Below, in pieces: positions 59,288 through 64,000 of a stretch of 64,000 nt of DNA. Where the stretch lies: contig NZ_SACP01000011.1 of assembly GCF_004004555.2 (NCBI RefSeq), forward strand, positions 62,001 through 126,000, given 5' to 3'. The DNA comes from Methylobacterium oryzihabitans. Its GTDB lineage: Bacteria; Pseudomonadota; Alphaproteobacteria; Rhizobiales; Beijerinckiaceae. The notes beneath the pieces were generated by a model that did no database searches, was not told the origin of the DNA, and saw only the letters and a program-made list of their open reading frames with translations. The position numbers and the translations under genes are program-made. Every line of letters begins with the position of its first letter. Position 1 is the first letter of the stretch.

Positions 59288-61257
59288 CTGGCGGCCTCCT
59301 GCGTCGGCCGCGGAGCCTCCTGCGTCGCTCGTTGCCCCTCGGGCAACCGCGAAGCCTCCTGCACCGGCCGCGTGGGCACCGACGCCTCCTTCGGCGCCTC
59401 GCCCCAGAAATACTCGTCCATGCGCGACAGGCCGATCATCGCGGTCGGCTTCCAGCTGTAGGTCGCCTTCTCGGGCACGTTGAGCAGGCGGCGCTTGGCG
59501 ACGACCGGCTGCAGCGCCCCCGAGACGGTGCCGATCACCCACTGGTTCTCGGCGCGGTTCCTCAGCATCTCGGCCCAGATCCCCGCCTGCTCGGCGGCGT
59601 CGCCGGTCGCCATCCAGCGGGCGTTGAGCGCGAGCAGGGCGTGGGCCTCCGGGATGTCGCAGGCCTGCCCCTCGCGGCCGTGGGTCTCGACGTGCTGGCC
59701 CCAGCGCGGCCAGGAATAGGTGTCCTGGTGGATCGGCGCGAGCTCGTCGGGCGACATCTCGGCGGTCGGCATCGCGAGGTCGAGGCCCTGGGCCGCCACC
59801 ATCACGGTGGCGCCGGCATAGGAGCGGTTGCGCAGGATGGTGCGGTCCTGCGGCTTGATGAACAGCTTGATGCCGACCTCGCGCCAGAACTCGGCGACGA
59901 GGGTGAGCCCGTCGGTGAGCATGTTGCTCTCGCCGTCGGTCTCGACGACGATCTCCAGCTCGCGCCCGTCCGGCAGCAGGCGGATGCCGGCGCCGTTGCG
60001 CTGCGTCAGCCCGATCTCGTCGAGGAGGCGCGAGGCCGCGTCCGGGTCGTAGCCGGCGTGGAGCGTGCGGTATTCCGGCCGGTAGAGCGGGCTCGCCTCG
60101 ACCACGGTGTCGTTGCCCTCGGTGCCGAGGCCGAACAGCATCGCGTTGTTGAGGGTGCGGCGGTCGATGGCGAGCGACAGGGCGCGGCGGTAGCGCAGGT
60201 CGCGGTTGAGCACGCGCCAGACCGGGTCGGCGGTGGTGAGGTTGGGATAGAGCGCCAGCTCCGAGCCGCGGGCGGTGGGCCACAGGTGGGTGCGGTAATG
60301 GTGGGCGCGCTCGCCCTCGCGCAGGATCGGGATGTCCTCCATGGTGAGGCCGCGAAACAGCAGGTCGGCCTCGCCGGCATTGGCCTTGGCGGCGAGCAGG
60401 CCGCCGGCGGCGACGTCCATCAGCACCCGGTCGATGTAGGGCAGTTGCTGCCCGGCGCTGTCGACCCGGTGATAGTGCGGGTTGCGCACGAACACGAAGC
60501 GGGCGGCCGGCGCGGTGTTGGTGACGCGCCAGGGCTGGAGCGTCGGCAGGTCCGGGTTGGTCTGCTCGAACATCGCGTCGAGCCGGTTGTGCAGCGCGGC
60601 CCAGCCCTTGACCTTCTGCTGCTTCACCGCGGCGTCGAGCTCGCCCTTCGGGGCGTGCCGGGCGTGGAACCGCTTCAGGTAGTGGGCAGGGCGGTAGATG
60701 AAGGGGTCGCGGGGCGAGGCGAGCTCGGGCAGGAAGCGCGGGTTGGGCTTGTCCCAGGCGAACCGGACGGTGAGCGGATCGACCACCTCGAAGCGCGGCG
60801 GGGCACCGTCCACCATCATGAATTCGGGCGGGCCGGAGGGACTGAGGTCGCGGTTGTTGGCGACGTCCTCCCACCAGTACCGGACGTCCTCGGCGGTGAA
60901 CGGGGCGCCGTCCGACCAGCGGTGGCCGCGGCGCAGCACGAGGGTGTAGACCCGGTCGCCGTCGTTGTCGAAGCGGGCGAGCAGGTCCGGCCGCAGCGCC
61001 AGCGCGTCGTCGTAGCCGACGAGGCGGGTGTAGCTGTAGGCCGAGATGTAGCGGATGTCCCGGGGTTTCGCCACGAGGGTGACGAGGTCGCCGCCGGCCC
61101 GGCCGAGGCGCCGGCCCCGCGCCGCGGGATCGACCACCAGCGGCTCCTCCGGCGGGCTCCCGGCGGCCAGCGCGGTGCCGGGCGCGGCCGCGGCGAGTGC
61201 CGCGCCGGCGAGGCCGGCCAGCACCGCGCGGCGGTCGGGGCGAGCGGGTCCGATCAT
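59284..61257 (-). CDS. Family 5 extracellular solute-binding protein
   Basis: A 657-residue binding protein with an Ala-rich export leader (DRRAVLAGLAGAALAAAAPG) that could be Tat-type. SBP5 features include LRRGHRWSDGAPFTAEDVRYWWEDV, a central RYRRALSLAIDRRTLNNAML block and the terminal WRDEY-like segment. The C-terminal 40 residues after FWGEAPKEA are low-complexity with four QEA/TQEA repeats and may dangle outside the fold. Relatives such as YejA bind peptides or antibiotics of the microcin C type. It overlaps genes on both sides by four bases. Confidence 0.88.
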   Translation of the reverse strand: MIGPARPDRRAVLAGLAGAALAAAAPGTALAAGSPPEEPLVVDPAARGRRLGRAGGDLVTLVAKPRDIRYISAYSYTRLVGYDDALALRPDLLARFDNDGDRVYTLVLRRGHRWSDGAPFTAEDVRYWWEDVANNRDLSPSGPPEFMMVDGAPPRFEVVDPLTVRFAWDKPNPRFLPELASPRDPFIYRPAHYLKRFHARHAPKGELDAAVKQQKVKGWAALHNRLDAMFEQTNPDLPTLQPWRVTNTAPAARFVFVRNPHYHRVDSAGQQLPYIDRVLMDVAAGGLLAAKANAGEADLLFRGLTMEDIPILREGERAHHYRTHLWPTARGSELALYPNLTTADPVWRVLNRDLRYRRALSLAIDRRTLNNAMLFGLGTEGNDTVVEASPLYRPEYRTLHAGYDPDAASRLLDEIGLTQRNGAGIRLLPDGRELEIVVETDGESNMLTDGLTLVAEFWREVGIKLFIKPQDRTILRNRSYAGATVMVAAQGLDLAMPTAEMSPDELAPIHQDTYSWPRWGQHVETHGREGQACDIPEAHALLALNARWMATGDAAEQAGIWAEMLRNRAENQWVIGTVSGALQPVVAKRRLLNVPEKATYSWKPTAMIGLSRMDEYFWGEAPKEASVPTRPVQEASRLPEGQRATQEAPRPTQEAAR

Positions 61258-62150
61258 GCCTCTCCCTCCGCTCCGGGCAGCGCGGCGGCCAGCCGGACGA
61301 ACGTGATCCGGGCCGGCGAGTAGCCGGTCGCCGCGTGCAGGTCGTCGAACGGATGCGCCAGCGCGATGGCGTCGCGGGCGGCGCGGGCCTCCGGGTCGTC
61401 GGGCCGGTAGACGAATTCGCGGCCGTTGCGCAGCCAGCGCACCGGCTCGGCGGCGGGGTCGCGCAGCATCGCGATGGTCGGGAAGGCCGGTCCGCCATGG
61501 GCGTGCAGGCGGTGGGCCGCCGCGTCGTCGTCGAAGATCAGGCGGTGGAAGCCGCGCTCGCGCGCCTCCAGCACCCGGCGGGCCTGGCTGATGTGGTCGT
61601 CGAAGAAGCACACCGTGCCGGCGGCCGGCAGCCGCGACAGGTCGGCGCCCGACCAGTCGGCGGCGGCGTAGCGTGCCCCGGGGTCGCGGTAGCGCAGGCC
61701 CGAGAGATCGGGGTCGAAGCACCGGATCTCGGCCTCCGGGCAGGCCTGCCGGGTGATCCAGGTGGTGAGGCCGCGAAACACCCCGGACTCGACCACCGCC
61801 GCGGGCTGGAGCGCCCGCATCAGCACGTAGAGCTGGAGCGCGCCGTTGAAGCCGTTGCCGCCGCGCTTCTGCGCCACCGGGGCGCGGCCGATCAGCTCCC
61901 AGAACGCCGACACGGCCGGGGCGGCGCCGCCGGGCAGGGACAAGCCCGAACTGGCGAGGTCGGCGTCGAGCCGCGCGGCGGCGGCGGCGATCAGCGCGTC
62001 GGTCTCGCGGGGCGAGAGCGGGCGGTGGCTCCAGTCCGGCACCGCCGGGACGAGATCGTAGCCGAGGCGGTCGAAGACCGGGCCGAGGACGCGGCGGCGC
62101 AGGCGTTCGAGCCAGCGCGGCGGGCGGTGCAGGGCGGGGAGGGCGGTCAC
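61254..62150 (-). CDS. SAM methyltransferase-like protein in the ABC operon
   Basis: A 298-residue protein resembling class I methyltransferases of the TylF/Methyltransf_24 kind: a helical N-terminus, ALQPAAVVESGVFRGLTTWITRQACP (motif I region), IRCFDPDLSGLRY and VCFFDDHISQARRVLEARERGF, which holds a DDH metal-like motif. The substrate is unknown. The GTG start comes two bases after the ATPase stop, and the end overlaps the binding protein start by four bases, so it is an integral member of the transport operon. It may modify the imported or exported compound. Confidence 0.6.
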   Translation of the reverse strand: MTALPALHRPPRWLERLRRRVLGPVFDRLGYDLVPAVPDWSHRPLSPRETDALIAAAAARLDADLASSGLSLPGGAAPAVSAFWELIGRAPVAQKRGGNGFNGALQLYVLMRALQPAAVVESGVFRGLTTWITRQACPEAEIRCFDPDLSGLRYRDPGARYAAADWSGADLSRLPAAGTVCFFDDHISQARRVLEARERGFHRLIFDDDAAAHRLHAHGGPAFPTIAMLRDPAAEPVRWLRNGREFVYRPDDPEARAARDAIALAHPFDDLHAATGYSPARITFVRLAAALPGAEGEA

Positions 62151-62151
62151 G

Positions 62152-64000
62152 TCAGGCGGCCCGGCGCAGCAGCGGCGACGAGACTCGGACGTGATGGCCG
62201 GGCTCGATCTCCTGCATCGCGCCGGCCTCGCCGTTGGTCAGGCGGAACGGCTCGGGCCACTGGGCCGGGTTGGAGAAGCGGTCGCTCATCAGAAGCTTCA
62301 GGTCGAGGGGGTGGTCGAGGTCGGGTTCGGGCACGGCGGCGAGCAGCGCCCGGGTGTAGGGATGGGCCGGGTTGCGGAACAGGGCGGCCTTGGGCGCCTC
62401 CTCGACGATGTAGCCCCGGCACATCACCGCGATCGTGTCGGCGATGTAGTCGACCACCGCGAGGTTGTGCGAGACGAACAGGTAGGCGACGCCCAGCGAC
62501 GCCTGGAGGTCGCGCAGCAGGTTGAGCACCTGGGCCTGGACCGAGACGTCGAGGGCCGAGACCGGCTCGTCGCACAGCAGCACCCGCGGCTTGAGGGCGA
62601 GCGCCCGGGCGATGCCGAGGCGCTGGCGCTGGCCGCCCGAGAAGGCGTGCGGGTAGCGCCCGAGCGCCCGGGCGTCGAGCCCGACCATGTCGAGCAGTTC
62701 CTTGGCCCGGACGTAGCGTTCGTCGGAGGTGCCGACGCCGTGGATGCGCAGGGGCTCGGTCAGCAATTCGTAGACCGTCATCCTGGGGTTGAGCGACGAG
62801 AACGGGTCCTGGAACACGAACTGCACCGCACGGCGGAAATCCTTCAGCTCGCGGTCCTTGAGGGCGAAGACGTCGCGCGGGCCCTGGCCCGCGCCGTCGT
62901 CGAAGCAGACCGAGCCGGCATCGGGCCGCAGCGCCCGCATGATGATCTTCGACAGGGTGGTCTTGCCGCAGCCGGACTCGCCGACGAGCCCGAGGGTGCG
63001 GCCCGGGCGCAGGGTCAGGCTGACGCCGTTGACCGCGTTGATGGTGCGGACCTGCCCCTTGAACCAGCCCGAGCGCAGGGTGAAGGACTTGGTGATGTCC
63101 CGTACCGCGAGCAGCGGCCCGGCCGGGTCGGGCCGGTGCGGCTCGCCGGCCTTGCGGGCGAGCACCGCGCTCCTGACCTCGCGGATCGGGGTCAGGCGCT
63201 CGCCCTCGGCCATGTGGAAGCGCGGCACCGCCCGCATCAGCGCCTTGAGGTAGGGGTGGCCGGGGCGGCGGAAGATGTCCTCGCGCGAGCCCGCCTCCAT
63301 GACGCGGCCGCGATACATCACCACCACCTCGTCGGCCATGTTGGCGACGACGCCGAGGTCGTGGGTGATGAGCAGCATCGCCATGCCGGTCTCGGCCTGC
63401 AACTCGCGCATCAGCTCCAGGATCTGGGCCTGGGTGGTGACGTCGAGCGCCGTCGTCGGCTCGTCGGCGATCAGCAGGTCGGGCCGGGTGATGAGCGCCA
63501 TCGCGATCATCGCGCGCTGGCGCAGGCCGCCCGACAGCTCGAACGGGTAGGTCGAGAGCGCCCGCCGCGGGTCCGGGAAGCCGACCCGCTCGAACACCTC
63601 CACGGCGCGCTCGCGCGCCTGCGCGGCGGTCACGTCGGCGTGGAGCAGCAGCGCCTCGGTGACCTGGTCGCCGATGGTGTGGAGCGGCGACAGCGAGGTC
63701 ATCGGCTCCTGGAAGATCATCGCGATGCGCCCGCCGCGCAGCTTGCGCATGCGCTCCGAGTCGGGCTTGAGGGCCGCGATGTCGACGCCGCCGGCGGCCC
63801 CGCGCGGATCGTTGTAACGGATATGGCCGCCGCCGATCCGGGCGGCCTTGGGCAGGATGCCGAGGATCGCCTGGGCGGTGACCGACTTGCCCGAGCCCGA
63901 CTCGCCGACGAGCGCCACGGTGCGCCCGGCCGGGATGTCGAGGGACAGCCCGTCGACGGCACGGAACGCTCCGGTCGCGGCCGAGAAGTCGACCCTCAGG
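62152..64000 (-). CDS. Fused dual ABC ATPase for peptide uptake (DppD-DppF type), 5' partial
   Basis: At least 616 codons lie in the window and the frame continues past its right edge. The first ABC domain has Walker A GESGSGKS, signature [12 protein letters not shown] and Walker [13 protein letters not shown]. The second has [24 protein letters not shown] and [12 protein letters not shown], followed by a C-terminal oligopeptide-transporter segment ([20 protein letters not shown]). Both domains keep all catalytic motifs, so a single polypeptide powers the two permeases downstream. This fusion is typical of YejF/GsiA-type ATPases. Confidence 0.92.
   Translation of the reverse strand, partial: LRVDFSAATGAFRAVDGLSLDIPAGRTVALVGESGSGKSVTAQAILGILPKAARIGGGHIRYNDPRGAAGGVDIAALKPDSERMRKLRGGRIAMIFQEPMTSLSPLHTIGDQVTEALLLHADVTAAQARERAVEVFERVGFPDPRRALSTYPFELSGGLRQRAMIAMALITRPDLLIADEPTTALDVTTQAQILELMRELQAETGMAMLLITHDLGVVANMADEVVVMYRGRVMEAGSREDIFRRPGHPYLKALMRAVPRFHMAEGERLTPIREVRSAVLARKAGEPHRPDPAGPLLAVRDITKSFTLRSGWFKGQVRTINAVNGVSLTLRPGRTLGLVGESGCGKTTLSKIIMRALRPDAGSVCFDDGAGQGPRDVFALKDRELKDFRRAVQFVFQDPFSSLNPRMTVYELLTEPLRIHGVGTSDERYVRAKELLDMVGLDARALGRYPHAFSGGQRQRLGIARALALKPRVLLCDEPVSALDVSVQAQVLNLLRDLQASLGVAYLFVSHNLAVVDYIADTIAVMCRGYIVEEAPKAALFRNPAHPYTRALLAAVPEPDLDHPLDLKLLMSDRFSNPAQWPEPFRLTNGEAGAMQEIEPGHHVRVSSPLLRRAA

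Noticed and set aside
59290..59375. Repeat-rich 3' end of the solute-binding protein gene as a separate element
   Set aside because: The QEA-type repeats stay in frame and end at the normal stop overlapping the next gene; treated as a low-complexity tail.

Overview
The window is GC-rich, alphaproteobacterial chromosomal DNA, most likely from a Methylobacterium-type member of the Hyphomicrobiales. This rests on very high GC, codon use and gene content: a CoA ester lyase of the malyl-CoA lyase family, a CbbR-family regulator, IalB, HspQ, a NasT/NasS-controlled nitrate operon, and GC-rich palindromic repeats between genes. I saw no rRNA, tRNA, CRISPR array or complete insertion sequence. Genus assignment is inference.

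Layout. 0-5 kb: an eroded class 1 fructose-bisphosphatase-like gene, divergent from a CbbR-type regulator, then a two-gene glycosyltransferase operon (GT2 plus a polytopic GT-C-like protein). 5-9.7 kb: an ALDH7-type semialdehyde dehydrogenase, a DASS/SLC13 transporter and asd, preceded by a possible Thr/Lys/Ile-rich leader peptide. 9.7-24.9 kb: a complete nitrate assimilation cluster. The regulators nasT and nasS come first, then a sigma-54 promoter, then a leader with two hexaloop hairpins and a terminator (the ANTAR antitermination target), then nrtA-nrtB-nrtD, an NAD(P)H/FAD component, NirA-type nitrite reductase, an Fe-S/flavin reductase, nasA and cysG. NasS should hold NasT until nitrate or nitrite appears; free NasT then lets transcription pass the terminator, and cysG supplies siroheme for the nitrite reductase.

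25-29 kb is an AT-rich island with a CatB-like acetyltransferase, a methyltransferase-like gene and a GT61-like glycosyltransferase, probably acquired surface-polysaccharide genes. 29-43 kb holds housekeeping and accessory genes: a degenerate AMP-ligase-like gene, ialB, a chemoreceptor, hspQ, a CoA ester lyase, a patatin-like lipase, two isochorismatase-fold hydrolases, a UbiH-like monooxygenase, a quinone oxidoreductase, a PNPOx-like protein and rimO. 43.5-46.5 kb is an overlapping pabB-pabA-pabC operon for p-aminobenzoate, with a doxX-like gene behind it. 46.9-54.6 kb has a beta-propeller protein, an OprP-like porin, a subtilase followed by a small protein resembling the subtilase's own prodomain, an MFS transporter and an epoxide hydrolase. 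54.6-57.1 kb carries repeats, an AT-rich fic gene, a 5'-truncated prlF antitoxin and an intact-looking yhaV toxin. 57-64 kb is a tightly overlapping peptide-type ABC transporter operon that contains a methyltransferase-like gene and runs off the right edge.

The most unusual signals are: (1) a dispersed dual-hairpin repeat whose stems differ in sequence between copies but stay paired, with one copy inserted in frame in pabB and adding 43 residues; (2) a subtilase next to a free-standing prodomain-like protein; and (3) an AT-rich fic segment that appears to have replaced the DNA-binding half of a PrlF antitoxin.
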